A program made the translations under genes and the position numbers. This document shows positions 45,920 to 57,884 of a stretch of 64,000 bases of DNA, in pieces. This stretch comes from Rhizophagus clarus (Eukaryota; Glomeromycota; Glomeromycetes; Glomerales; Glomeraceae): contig BLAL01000005.1 of the NCBI GenBank assembly GCA_015698045.1, forward strand, positions 868,001-932,000. The letters run 5' to 3'. Under the pieces are notes generated by a model. It was not told the DNA's origin and ran no database searches. It was given only the letters and a program-made list of their open reading frames with translations. Position 1 is the stretch's first letter. The number at the start of each line of letters is the position of its first letter.

Positions 45920-46239
45920 ATTTTTTAAGAAACATTTACTTATGTATTTAGTTATATTATATTCAAATACTGACTACTGAATTATAGAAATTTAATAGAA
46001 AGGAATATTTGTTAATTTATTACAAAATAGATAGAATTTTTCTCTAATAAAAATTAAATTTATCAAATATATATAATATATTATAAGGAATAAAAAAAAG
46101 AAGTTTTCTAGGTGCCACCCAGGGTGGTATTAGAGTTTTTGCCATTCTTAGTCACGTGGTTTATAAATAATGAATTTAATTGGATAAAAATTATTCAAAT
46201 CAAGAAAAGCGTGAAATTAAAAAAAAAATTTTATTTATT

Positions 46240-46860
46240 TATTTTTTTTTTTTAAAGAACGTTCATTTGATTAATACCCTTGGGCTTTAATAGTAAGCTT
46301 TCTTTTTCTTTTCTTTTTTTTACTTTAGAAAATGTACTAACGTTCCTTTTCTTTCTTTTTTAGAAACGCATTTTTGGGTATTCATTAGCAAATTAACTTG
46401 AAAAAATAACTATGTAGATATACGAAACTGCCGTCTCTGACAACACTGATTATGACAATCATTGTCATTTATTGGCAAGCTTAATTTTGACTTCTTCTCT
46501 AAGAATAAATGAACAGTTTATAAATTTAGTCAATATCGGGATTTCAATCCTTTCTTTTTTTCAGAGTTGGTAAAGCAATCTGATTTTTTTTTTCTTACAA
46601 CTTAAGAAAATTATTAACGTTCTTTCCCAATTTCTTTTTGTAGGGATCAGTTTAGACTACCAAAGTTGATAGTGAGTATTACTGGAGGGAAGGAGAGATT
46701 TTTTTTCATTTAAAAACGTCTATTAACGTTCTTTTTTAATTTCTTTTTTGTAGGAGTAGCTAGATATTGAATATTAGAGGATGAGGGATTTTTTTTTCAT
46801 ATAAGAACGTTCGTTAACGTTCTTTTCATTGTTTTTTATTTGGGGTGCATTGTGTGATAT
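46240..46860 (+). repeat. splice-cassette array in the MULE, degenerate
   Basis: Acceptors TTCTTTTTTAG (46363), TTTCTTTTTGTAG (46643) and TTCTTTTTTGTAG (46753) follow TTAACGTTCTTT or ACTAACGTTCC branch-like motifs. One possible donor GTGAGT is at 46672. Spacing of the last two is 110 bp. Weaker than the other arrays, but the same grammar. Confidence 0.55.
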
Positions 46861-47043
46861 ATAAGTACGTGTGTAATGTGTAGAAACGATAATAAATACA
46901 GTTTCATTGATATTTATCAGTTGATATACAGATAAATTCAGATCCCGCGTAACTTAATTTATCAATAAATAAACTATTGTCGCATGCAGTCAATATTAAG
47001 TACTAAATTTTATTTAATTTCTATTCTTTATAAAGAAATGGTT

Positions 47044-49886
47044 TTAATCATCATTTTCTGCATCTTTCCCTTTGCATTTTACGTAAGTGTGACCCTCTTT
47101 CTTACATAATTTACATGGTGCCGTACATCGTCGAATGTTATGATTAGTTGCGTTACAATTACTACATCTATTACCCTGCGAACTGCCTTGCCCATCATTA
47201 TCCCGAACAAAAGTATTTGAACCACCACTTTTAGTGCCCATTTCAACAGAACTTTTATATCTTTTATTTTGTGGTCTTCCTTTAGACTTAACTATATACA
47301 GATTAAGAGTTTTGTTTAATTCGTCAGTTATTTCATTTGTATCATTATATAATTCTTCTAAAATCTCATTAAAGACATTTAAAATATCTGATCTATGTTT
47401 TTCAGAAGCAACTTGAGCAATCTTACGTCCAAGTCCAAATAAATTACTATATAAATGTCGTATATTGATTTTCACATTAATATCATCAATTAAATAAGAG
47501 TCATTTCGAAGTTCATCCAAAACTGTTGACTCTTTCGCATACGAGGATTGTCCATTTATATCTACAAATTCTTGATTTTGATTATCAAAATTGTTACATG
47601 TTTCAGGATTACCCAACTGATTTTCACTTTCTATTTTGAACTATCGCTTCTTAATTAAGAAAATACTGAATTGTGCTTGTTTACTACGAATCATAACCTG
47701 AAAAAAGTGACGGCACACCAATCCACGATTTAAAATCATTAAACAGGTACAAATATGACTCTTATCACATAGAAGAATCACAAAATGAGGAGAAGAATTT
47801 GATTTGTGAGTGAGATAGGTAATACGCCATATTTCGGCAATGTTTGTTCTATCAACTTTATCAACAAGTGATCTTAAAGATATTTGAGCAAAGTCATCTT
47901 GGTTATTTTCATCATTGACTTCATGTATGAAATCCTAAAAATTAAAATAAGAAAATTAAAGTTAGATCAATACACGCCAGTTTGCTTATACAAAAATGAT
48001 AAAAATATTAATTTCCTAGCAGAAATTACATGTAAATAGAGAAAATTAAATATTTGTATTTACTTTTTGTGTCATTACCAATTAAACCAATGCTTACCTT
48101 TTCAAAAACTTCATAATCTTCTGGAGGTATTAATGTAGCATTATACTCTAAACTGATATCAAGTTGAGCTTTTTGTATGAAGTACATCTCCATCATAAGA
48201 TACTTTTTTAGCTCTTTTATTACATGCGGGAAAATCCTTTCAGATGAAGTTGTTGATATGTTTGTATGGGGTAATGATTCAATCCAATTTCGATATTCTG
48301 CTTTAGCAGTTTGATTGCAAAGAAATTCCTGAATGCTTTGAAAACATTCAATCAAACTGCTTTTGGAATTTACGTATTTCTTAATAATTCCATTAATGCC
48401 TTCAACACGTTGTGTTGATGTCATTCCTGCAGTAAAATACTAAAGAAAAATAAAAATAAAATGTTAAAGAATTAGAAATGTAAAATTACATTTAATTTAC
48501 ATAAATCAAGTAACGCAAAAATTAAAATTTGGCAATATAACATATTTACCATACAAATAAATGCTTTGCCCTATGACTCTTTGATTTTATCCAAAGTTCC
48601 CATTAAATAATCATTAGCACAAGGAAATAATTCAATCAATTGTTCCCACCTAATATTAAATAAAGTTTCATTCAGACTATTGCGTACAGAATAAAACTTA
48701 GATAAAAATTCAGTATAATTTTCGCCTAAAGATCGTTGTACATGACGATCTAAATTTTGACAAATATGAAATATACAGTGAACATGTTTAACATTAGGTA
48801 AAAAATTTTTTATTGCTGCATCTAAACCTGTATCTGCGTCACTAAGAAGAACAGCTGGCAGTATTCCATTATTTGCTTTTAGGAGTTGTTCTAAAACCCA
48901 TACATAAGATGATGATGTTTCATCAGATAGTAATGCTTGTGCAAAAATTCGTGTATAGTTTCGATTGTCAACACCAACAAAAAAACAAAGAGCCATTTGA
49001 TATCTATTTGTTCTTGAGGTGTTATCTGTTACTATAACATCATAATAACGTTGATATAGATCTTGTTGATTTGAATCCATCCAAAAAATATGAAATAATC
49101 TTCCTTGATGTATTTTTTTTGCAATAAACATTTCAGGATCATCCTTTTGCTGAATTTCAAGCTTTTCTAATAACCAAAACGCATCACTATCTGGATCATT
49201 AATTTCATTATGATTATTCTGTTTAAAGCGCTGAATAGCGTTTATTACATCTTTTTCTAAAAATGTTTGTTGTGGGAATTCAGAAATTAAAAGATTTCAG
49301 ATCATAAAACTACCCATTCCAGGTGAATTATTAACATAAAACTTAATTCTATTCAATACAGATTCTGATAAACTGCGATATAATGGAGCAAATACTGCCG
49401 TTATGATATTAAGATTATGATTTTTGTGATTGGATTCAAAAGTAGTTACATGAGAATTTGAATCATATTTTGGCTAACAAATATTGATATAATATGTGCA
49501 ACCAACTCGAGAAGATGTAGTATTACGTGTTTTATTTGGATTATTACTTTTACGCATCCTTGGCATACCAGAATGACTACATTCAAATACTTTTTTACTA
49601 ATATCTCCATCAGCTCGATAGTAAGTATTTTGTAATCTCCATACAAATCCTTTTATTTTAGCATATGCATATAATACTTGGTCTACATGCTCCCAACTTT
49701 CAAATCTATATTCAACTGCTAATTCTTCTGCTTGTTTTTCTAAATTTTCACTAATTTGAAGTTCCTGGAAAACCTTTCATCGTTTTTTTTTGAAATTGCA
49801 GATTTGGACGTTAGAGCTAAGGTGTTTTCCTTATTTGAATCTTCTTGATCATACTCTAACTCAAGATCATTAATAATACTATTCAT
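47044..49886 (-). pseudogene. MULE transposase (FAR1-like), two introns, damaged
   Basis: ATG at 49886 (MNSIINDLELEYDQ). Domains: a FAR1-type DNA-binding segment (VFECSHSGMPRMRKSNN...VGCTYYINI, about 49600-49470), the MULE DDE core (DVIVTDNTSRTNRYQMALCF, AVLLSDADTGLDAAI, VKHVHCIFHICQN; 49130-48640), TSTQRVEGINGIIKK with the third acidic residue (48420), a SWIM zinc motif (CTC...GLVCRHFF, about 47750-47700) and C-terminal knuckles (CSNCNATNHNIRRC...CKLCKKEGHTYVKC). Introns lie at about 48551-48439 and 48095-47937 with GT-AG borders. About four or five in-frame stops are present, so it is dead but recent. Confidence 0.82.
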
Positions 49887-50819
49887 TTTAATAGATTTTA
49901 ATAGTAATAATACATGTTATAAACAGTAGTACAGAAGTTCTTTGTTTCGTATTATTTTGTTTTTTTTATAGAAAATTTGTGTATCATATGACAAGTAATA
50001 CAATTATGTTTACAATATCACGTGACATAATACGGGGTGGCAAAAAATCAAATACCACCTGGGGTGGCACCAACAATTTTTCTAAAAAAAAATATGAAAA
50101 CTTTTACTTTGAATTTTAAAGTTTGAACTTCAATTTTTCAAAAAAAGAGATTATCATGCGTAGATCACTATTATTTGATCTGAATCATCCGATTATTCAA
50201 ATGTTTAAATTTAATTATTTAAAATTTGGATTTGATTTGAGTTTGATAGGTTTGATTCAGATTTGCTCAAATTAGCTTAGGCTGATTTGAATTTGATCTG
50301 AATTTTTTTTTAAAAAATTCAGATTTGAACTCAAATATGGATTTGAAATTTGGATTTGATTCGCAATGAATTGATTTAATTTGATCAAATCATTTGCGGA
50401 ATACTAATATACTGATCATTTTCTTTTGTGTAACTGACCTGCATACAAAATTTTCATTTTTTGTAAGACGCAAAATTTCCTTTTTTTAAAATTTTGTATA
50501 ACATTATGTAATTCGACCAGAATTATAGAATGTGGCCAGAATTAACTATGTGACGAATAAAGTTACAATTAAGATTTTTTCACTGAAAAAATTCTAAATC
50601 CAAATAATACTTAATGATTTTTGAAAGCTAGGGGGTGTGATGCAGTATGATATTTTAAACATTACATAAATTTCCAAAAAAAGAAATTTTGCATCCCACA
50701 AAAAATAAAAATTTTTGTATGCAGGTCAGTTATACAAAATTCTTAAAAAGAAAATAATTAGCATGTTGTGATACTGGTGATGTAACGCCATGGTGTTCAA
50801 TTACAAAATCCAAAACAAT

Positions 50820-51725
50820 TTTAAAAAAAACGTTAAAATTATTTTTCATTAAAATGATTTTTTTAAAAAAAATGTTAAAAATTGTTTTTTTTTCATTAAT
50901 TAAAATGATTTAAAAAAAAAATATAAAATCATTTTTCATCAAAATGATTTTTAAAAAAAATTAAAAATCATTTTTTAATTGATTAAATGATTTTTTAAAC
51001 AATTTTTTCCTTTCCATTAAAATGATTTTTTTAAAAAAAAAATATAAAATGATTTTTTTTTGTTAAAATGATTTTAAAAAAAATGTTAAAATCATTTTTC
51101 ATTTAAAACAATTTTTTTTAAAAAAAAAAACATTAAAAATTGTTTTTTTTATTAATTAAAACAATTTAAAAAAATGTTAAATCATTTTTTTTCATTAAAA
51201 CAATTTTTTTAAAAAAAATGTAAAATCATTTTTTTTCATTAAAACGATTTTTTTAAAAAAAAATATAAAATTGTTTTTTATTAAAACAATTTTTTTAAAA
51301 AAAACGTAAAATTGTTTTTTATCAAAATGATTTTTAAAAAAAAAAGTTAAAAATTATTTTTTGTTTAATTAAATGATTTTTTTAAAAAAATTTTTTAAAA
51401 AAAATAGTAAAAATCATTTTTTTTCTTTCCATTAAAACAATTTTTAAAAAAAAATGTAAAATCGTTTTTTTTTTATTAAAATGATTTTTTTAAAAAAAAC
51501 TTAAAAATCATTTTTTGATTAAATGATTTTTTTTAAAAAAAAATATTAAAAATCATTTTTTCATTAAAATGATTTTTTAAAAAAAAACATAAAATTGTTG
51601 TCTCATTTAAATGATTTTAAAAAAAAATGTAAAATCATTTTTTTTAATAAATAATTTTTAAAAAACTGGTAATTATCATTTTTTTTTATTAAAATGATTT
51701 TTAAAAAAAATGTTAAAATCATTTA
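50820..51725. repeat. A/T palindrome array, right arm of hAT-A
   Basis: Mirror of 40975-41590: AAAACAATTTTTTTAAAA and AAAATGATTTTT units in about 20 copies. Confidence 0.8.
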
Positions 51726-52672
51726 TTTTAAATTCAAATTTGATTAGATTCAGATCAGATTCAGATCAAACTTAAATCAGATCCAGATTTTAAATTTGGG
51801 TTTACAGATCAGATTCAGATTTCAAATATATATCTGAATCTTAGATTCAGATTTGAAATTGATAAATCCAAATCTGTCAGATTAGATTTAAATTTGATAA
51901 AATCCAATTCAATCTGATCTGTGTAGAACTCTATATTAAACCCATGATCAAATTTAGTGGTAGAAGTGTTTTTATGTGAGAATGTTTTACCTCTTATGGT
52001 ATAGGTTTCTTGTGTAAAATTAAAGGAAGATTAGATGCAGAATTATATCAAAAGATATTAGAAAAGGATTTTATGGAAACACTTTAACATTATAAATTAA
52101 GTGTTGGGAATATTGTCTTTCAATAAGACAATGATCCAAGCATACTGCCATACTTACTAAAAAGTGATTTGAGGATAATGATGTTGAAGTTTTACCATGA
52201 CCACTACAGTCGTCTGATTTCAATTCAATAAAACATTTTTGGAATGATGTTGACCATTGAATTAGAGCATCAAATATTAAAATTAGAAAAAAAGATGCGT
52301 TGTGGGAATATGTTTCTAAAATTTGGAATGAAACATTATTAGAGACATATACTAAATTAATAGAGACAATACCAAAGAGAATTCAAGATATTATTATTGC
52401 TAAAGGTGGATATATCCAATAATAAAAAATATTTTCATAAATTTTTTAGTAATAATTTTTCTTTTTTTTTAAAGAAAAATATTAAATTTTTGCAATGGTG
52501 CAAAATTTGCAATAGTAACGCATCATATTTAATAAATATTGTATAATTAAATAAAAATGAATTTATTAAATATTACTAAAATTATATGTATTATGACGAT
52601 CTTATAGTATATTATATATATAATAAATTTTATATTAATATGTAATCATATGATTAATTTATGATCTATGTA

Positions 52673-52883
52673 AAATTATACTATTTGGCTAACTTTTTAT
52701 TAAAAGTCTGGTAAAATTTTCAATTATTAAAAATAACTTTTCTATAAGCTCAAAAGTGAAAATCCATTATTTGCAATGTTAAAAATAAAGCTTTTTTTTC
52801 TTTTAAGCTTATAAGTAAATCATTTTTAGTGTTCAAAAAATTTACCAGACTTTTAATAAAAAGTAAGCCAAATAGTATAATTT
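52673..52883. mobile_element. foldback MITE with TA borders, about 211 bp
   Basis: AAATTATACTATTTGGCT, ACTTTTTATTAAAAGTCTGG and TAAA at the left are inverted at the right end with few changes, flanked by TA on both sides. Size, TIR and TA fit a Tc1/mariner-derived (Stowaway-like) MITE. Confidence 0.72.
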
Positions 52884-52929
52884 TATGCTAATAGTTTTAG
52901 TTTTTAAATTATATTTTAACAATTGGTAC

Positions 52930-53790
52930 TTTAGTTTACCATGATGTCAGATTCTGCACTATTACCATAGAGCGCTGACTAAACTACTCTGGGTTTTTTA
53001 CAAATCTACCCTTATATTTGCAAAATACCTGGGTAGTTTAATCAGGAGGGTAGTAGAATCCCGAAGAATACATATAATACAGGAATCCAGATTTATATAA
53101 AGACACTATATAAATTTTCAATATATCATATGAATGAGTTTGTATAATAGACTTAAAAATAGGGATAAGTTAGATATTTATTTGTATAATGGAAGTAAAT
53201 TTTAATATATGTTATAATTATATTTTGTATAAAGTTAATAAATTAAAAAATTCGTTATATATATGATATACATAAAACATATAAAACCTTATAAACAAAA
53301 TAAAATATAATTCGATAATAAATTTAGTAAAAAAAATTCTAAATTAACCCTTTAATCTATAAATAGTAAAACACGTAAAGTTATAATAAATTTGTAAATT
53401 ACCCCTTAATTTAAAAAAAGAAAAATGCGAACTTTTAGACATAATGGTATAACAAATTAAATAAATTTAGACGTGATGGTGTAACAGATTTATAAAACAT
53501 TTTAGGCATGATAGTGTAACAAGTTTATATGTAAAATATAAATAAAATTAGACGTGACAGCATAACAATTTTAGACGTGATAGCGTAAGTGCGTAATAAA
53601 CTTAAAAGAAAAATATTATATAAAGAATATAAGGTCAAAAGGGAGGTGGTAAAGAAGGGAGAAAAAAATTATAAGTCCACAAAATTTTAAAAGATTTGTA
53701 ATTTCCCAGTATTATTTTTATATCCAATAGCTAATTTTACATTATTTTAGCATAGGAAATTTTTTAATAATTTTTTAATTAATTAATAAA
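52930..53790. other. intergenic A/T-rich
   Basis: A short inverted pair around ACTAAACTACTCTGGGTTTT / CTGGGTAGTTTAATCAGGAG (52977-53070), and five loose copies of TTTAGACGTGATAGCGTAAC (53430-53595). No gene. Confidence 0.5.
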
Positions 53791-53799
53791 ATTTATTAG

Positions 53800-53930
53800 T
53801 AAACCTTATTTCGATCAATATTAATTCTAGAAAGATGATTTTAGTATCATTAGAACCGTCTCAATGAGACGAATCTAATGGTATAAATTTTATTAACATC
53901 CGATCACTGGATATTTAATAAATTATGAAA
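53800..53930. repeat. fragment of the element W arm family
   Basis: Shares TCAATATTAATTCTA, the hairpin CCGTCTCAATGAGACG with ATCTAATGGTATAAATTT, and the ATCCGATCA block with 21380-21470. Confidence 0.6.
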
Positions 53931-54429
53931 ATTTTATTTATTTTTTATTTAAAGATTTAGGAATTTATTTTTAAAATTTTTTTTTTTTAATGAAAATTTT
54001 TATGTATATATATTATTTATTATATATTTTTGTAAAAAAATTTTATAAATATAATAAAAATTTTATAATAAACTCAGATATTGAATTGTATAAAAAAAAT
54101 TATATAAAATTTAAACTTATATGCTGATTTTGTATAAAGCTTTTAGTAAAAAGTTTTTGGGATTAGATCTGAGTTACTATATATTGTATGTATTCTTTGG
54201 GGTCCTGGATCATCCATAACAGTATATGTTTAAGTATCATTTATTTTGTAAAAATTCAGTAAATTTGATGAGTATACTAAATCCTTATTAAGATTTTAAT
54301 CTAATTCAAAATCTATACCTGGCAAATCACATAAACTTATATTACTAAATTTATTATGATAGATATCTATTTTTTTTTAACTAACAACACCCTTTTATTA
54401 ATTAATCTAAATATTTTTGTGTCATTAAC

Positions 54430-55815
54430 CGCTCTTATTTATCTATTTCATTTTCAACATCATTTATATTTTCTTTTATTCTTACTGAATTCCATACTTG
54501 CATAGCAAATTTTGCTAAAATTTCTCTATTACCATCTTCTTCAATCATAAATTTCTTTAATCTATTATGATGATATACTGCCCTTATAGCATGATCATAA
54601 TATCATCTGACCAATACTTTTGAACTGTCAAATTCTTTATTTGTTATAATAGTATTAATAATTCTATTAAAATATTGTTCTGGAGTTTCATTATTATATT
54701 TTTTAAGGATAGCAACTAGTAAATTACATGCATAATCAGTATTTATTAAGTAGAGGACTGAATTAGAATTAAATAGTTGTAATTCTTTTTGTCAATAGAC
54801 ATGTAAATAATACTGAAGATTATTAGAAGATACATTGTTAGTTATAAGTTCAAAAACATCTACTGGAGGTGCATCTGATTTTTTACCTATTGATGGTATT
54901 GTAAAAAATGCATTCAAGATTCTCTTATAATGTTCAGTAGCATTATTTATACTTGTAAGATAATTTGGAATTGGTTTTACTAGTTGCCTTGTATAATCCA
55001 GAAAAATACCTGGAATTTCATATACATGATAATAATAGTAAATAATCACAGCTTCATTATATATTGTTATTGACAGTGGCTATGTTTGAATAGGTTTTTG
55101 AATAAAACCCCATATTTGGCATTTAGGCGCAGATTTTGATCCATTTGTTTTAAGAAAATCATCTTTTTCTTTTTTATTAATATCTAAAATTGCTGCATGA
55201 AGTTATTTACATAAATTGTAACCCAGTTGTTTGTTTATTTTTTTAGCCAAATTGATCATCCTTGCAGAACTGGCTGATCGTATACCTTGTCGATTACCAG
55301 TATATTTGATTTCACTTTTAACTGTAGATAAAATTTGTTTTCACATATCACGAGGTAATTTATAGTCAAAATTCATTAATTACTGTCTAGATAATCCATG
55401 ACATTGACCAAATTTTTTTTCTTTTAAATGCTTGCATGTTTTTTATTAAGTGAAAATATTATATAAATATTAACTAATTTTTTTGAGCCAGGTTATTAAT
55501 CATTATTTTAAATGTAACTTATTCATTTATTTTACATCTTTCACAATAATATTATTTTATCAGAAATTTATTGATTCATATGTTTTTTTAACAATTACAG
55601 ATATCTGTGATAGAAATTCTGATTGTTTTTTAAGTAATTTGACCAAATAGTAATTACTAATTTGCCATGATCTCCAATAATAATTTGATTCTTAATCATT
55701 AATACTACATAAAATTAATTTATTTAATGCGTCTTGTCAGATAATTGTAAATTGAAAATTTACAGCTTCTTGATAAATTATATAACTATTTATATTTTCA
55801 TTATTAGAAATAAAT
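54430..55815 (-). pseudogene. unrecognised degraded gene, downstream half
   Basis: Minus-strand frame with protein-like content over about 1.4 kb, broken by several stops. Readable pieces include GNRQGIRSASSARMINLAKK, KCQIWGFIQKPIQ, IPGIFLDYTRQLVKPIPNYL (in a clean frame 55049-54792) and EQYFNRIINTIITNKEFDSS. The likely C-terminus is acidic (NDVENEID, about 54440). No family recognised. The likely upstream half is at 60430-61830, separated by element V. Confidence 0.5.
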
Positions 55816-55829
55816 AACTTTGCTAACAA

Positions 55830-56440
55830 CTAAAATTTTACATAATGTATTGTACGATACTTGTACAAGTATTGTACAATATATTTAAATTCTATAATGA
55901 ATTGTACAATAGTTTTAGACTATAAATTGTCAAGTATATATTAATACACAAACACTTGTAATTTATATAGCCACAATTATATTTTAATAAATCATCTTAC
56001 AATTTTAAACAATATTTTTTACTTATACATTACACAATATATATTACAATGATTTGTCATACATTAACCATATAACTACTATGTTGTTATTTTTTATTAA
56101 CAGCTAATTAGTAAGTATTTTAACCTGATTAACCACGCACTTTAAGATGATGAATTACTTCTCCTTAATTTGGTTCATTAAGAAGGTTTCTAACATCATA
56201 ATGTTAGTGTTTCATTAACTTATCCGCTGGCGGTCAGACTAAAATATTCCTTACTAACTTTTCACACACTCTTTCTTATTTTTCACATTAATAGTATAAA
56301 ATTTTTTAATACAATGTTTGATTTATAATTAAATTCAAATTTTTATGCACAGTATGCAGTAGCATTAAATACCTGCGATTTTTCAAGTATTAAATTATAT
56401 TACATCATGAATTACATCATGAAATACATAGAAAACTGAC
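55830..56440. other. left subterminal part of element V
   Basis: Reiterated TATTGTACRATA and ATTGTACAAT motifs, then A/T-rich non-coding sequence with a TTCATTAAGAAGG / TTCATTAAC dyad region near 56180-56215. Confidence 0.5.
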
Positions 56441-56462
56441 ATAGCAGTAAATACGAGTTATT

Positions 56463-57070
56463 TCAATGTTTTCTGCTAAATCCTCCATGTTCATGCCCAT
56501 AAATATATCCACATCCACATTCATGTCCACATTCACGTCCATTCCTATAGCTTGTAGAAGCTTCCAGAGCATTAAAATTTATTTCATTGGCGAAATTGGT
56601 TTGATTATAATGAGGGAGTGTAAGATCACGTGTAATATAATCAAGTGTCTTGACCTCATTTAAAGCTGGAGCATTTGTAAGAAGTGGTTCATCTACACAT
56701 TTTAAAATGTTGACCATATAAATTTTGATGCATTTGGCAATTAACAATTTGAATGCATTGACAGCATCCTTATCATTATCCCACCACTCTTCAGAAACTT
56801 GTGCAATCAGATTTTTAAGGCATTGATAAATTACAGTATCATTTACAAATGATTCTAAACTTTCTATACTTGGCATATTTAGGTGATTTGTCCAATTCTT
56901 CAAGAGATTCATTATTAAAAGAGGTACTGTTATGAGAGTATTAATATCTATAATAAACTCATCAAAAGGAATAACTAGTGGATCATCAAGTTAATCGTTA
57001 CGTACATTATCATCTGTATCATCAAAACTTTCCAGATGGGTTAGACGAATTTTCTTTTTTTTCTGCTCAG
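56463..57070 (-). pseudogene. unrecognised protein of element V with Cys/His/Gly tail
   Basis: A 149-residue clean frame from ATG 56912 (MNLLKNWTNHLNMPSIESLE), with in-frame coding-like sequence upstream to about 57070 (LDDPLVIPFDEFIIDINTLI) behind one stop. It is mostly helical, with VSEEWWDNDKDAVNAFKLLI in the centre and a tail CGHECGCGYIYGHEHGG that could bind metal. It may be the remaining coding part of a larger element gene. No family recognised. Confidence 0.5.
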
Positions 57071-57074
57071 ATTA

Positions 57075-57880
57075 TTAAAGTTAAATCATTTCTTCTTATA
57101 AAATCATGAAAAAGAAATTAATAAATTAATATCTTACTGGATTCTTCAATAATACTACTGTTTGATGTTCTTTAATGCTTATGCGTGGTATTATTTTTGT
57201 TTGTAATATTGTTTGTTTTGTTACTGTTGTATGATTTTGAACAAGTTATTCTTACCATTATTAGAAAAACAAATGTAAAGTTATAAAGTAGGGAGTAAAA
57301 AAAAAATAAAAAAAATTTTTAACAAGGCAAATTTAATAGACTTTATAAAATTATTAAACTAATTTAGACTATTTTTATATCGCAGTCACTTTAACAACCA
57401 ATCGTATTAATAATACATATAATTGTTAATAAATATAATTGTTTATAAATATAGTCATTTGATTTTCAAAATTACACAAACCACACAAACTAAATAAACT
57501 ACATTTGGTAATTAGTTTTTTTCTCACGTCATTTTTTTTCATTTTTTTTTCTTTCGTAAAAAATAAAAAAAAAATACCAAAGCAATATATAATTGAAAAT
57601 ACATATCCAACTCTTCGTAAACTACTCTGTTAACAAAAAAATGAGAAAAAAAGTAAAAAAAAATAATTAAATTATTTTTTCCACAAATCTTTTTTTAAAC
57701 TTTTTTAATTTTTATTCATTTTAACAAAGCTTATCACTTATCTGTTAATTTATTTTTTTAGCAAAAATTTTCTCTTTTCTTTTTTTCCATTTTCCATTTC
57801 TCTCCTACTTCTATTTCTCTATTTCCTTATTATTTCCTATTTTCCTTCCACTTGTACTTGATTTAAAAAAAAAAGTTGAA
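57075..57880. other. non-coding, homopurine/homopyrimidine blocks
   Basis: A-rich then T/C-rich tracts (57530-57560, 57770-57850), similar in style to the pyrimidine tract of the CACTA-like element. Confidence 0.5.
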
Positions 57881-57884
57881 AAGC

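Larger units (their letters stand above)
46111..50071. mobile_element. MULE inserted in hAT-B, about 4.0 kb
   Basis: TIRs are GGTGCCACCCAGGGTGGTAT and, inverted, GGTGCCACCCCAGGTGGTAT, both with TCACGTGRT farther in. An imperfect 9-bp candidate TSD (AGTTTTCTA against ATTTTTCTA) is offset by four bases on the right, so the TSD is uncertain. It carries a FAR1/MULE transposase on the minus strand and a splice-cassette array near the left end. Confidence 0.82.
41656..50406. mobile_element. hAT-B: transposase-bearing hAT, itself invaded
   Basis: The ends are TAGTGTTCTGCACAAATC and, inverted, TAGTATTCCGCAAATGATTT. A perfect 8-bp TSD ATATACTG lies at 41648-41655 and 50407-50414. Subterminal regions repeat AAATCAAATTTGATTTGA palindromes (41690-41920 and 50170-50390). 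It contains, in order, a splice-cassette array, MITE-2, a minus-strand transposase and a MULE. Without the MITE and MULE it is about 4.3 kb, a normal hAT size. Confidence 0.85.
41601..50811. mobile_element. MITE-1 (Mutator-type, 9-bp TSD), split by hAT-B
   Basis: TIRs are GGGTTTTGTAATTCAACGCC... and, inverted, GGATTTTGTAATTGAACACC..., sharing CATCACCAGTATCAC. The TSD AAAACAATT is at 41592-41600 and 50812-50820. Removing hAT-B and one TSD leaves about 452 bp, matching sister MITE-2 (449 bp) in length and internal sequence (AAGATTTTTTCACTGAAAAA, AAGCTxGGGGGYGTGATGC). Confidence 0.85.
40556..51933. mobile_element. hAT-A: non-autonomous hAT with A/T palindrome arms
   Basis: The ends are TAGGGTTTTATAAAAAATCT and, inverted, TAGAGTTCTACACAGATCAG. 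They are flanked by a perfect 8-bp TSD TATTAAAC (40548-40555 and 51934-51941). TAGRG ends plus 8 bp are the hAT signature. Subterminal blocks contain reiterated GATCTGGATTTGATTCA-like sequence and long AAAATGATTTTT arrays (40980-41590 and 50820-51725). Own length without inner insertions is about 2.2 kb. No transposase of its own. Confidence 0.85.
39866..52525 (+). mobile_element. Tc1/mariner relic, interrupted at 40556
   Basis: The left end has ATGGTGCGTTACTTTAGCAG (39866). The right end, inverted, has ATGATGCGTTACTATTGCAA (about 52525). Coding remnants flank the insertion: 40140-40547 (helix-turn-helix part and start of the DDE core) and 51942-52425. The latter includes a YGIGFLCKIKGRLDAELY-like strand, FQxDNDPS, LQSSDFNSIKHFWNDV (third catalytic region) and a VSKIWNETLLETY tail. 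The frame contains several stops (for example within FQxDN and LPxPL). The 11.4 kb between the halves is the nested hAT insertion. Confidence 0.78.

Noticed and set aside
46101-50085. Perfect 9-bp TSD for the MULE
   Set aside because: The best match (AGTTTTCTA / ATTTTTCTA) has one mismatch and is offset by four bases on the right, so it is only a candidate.
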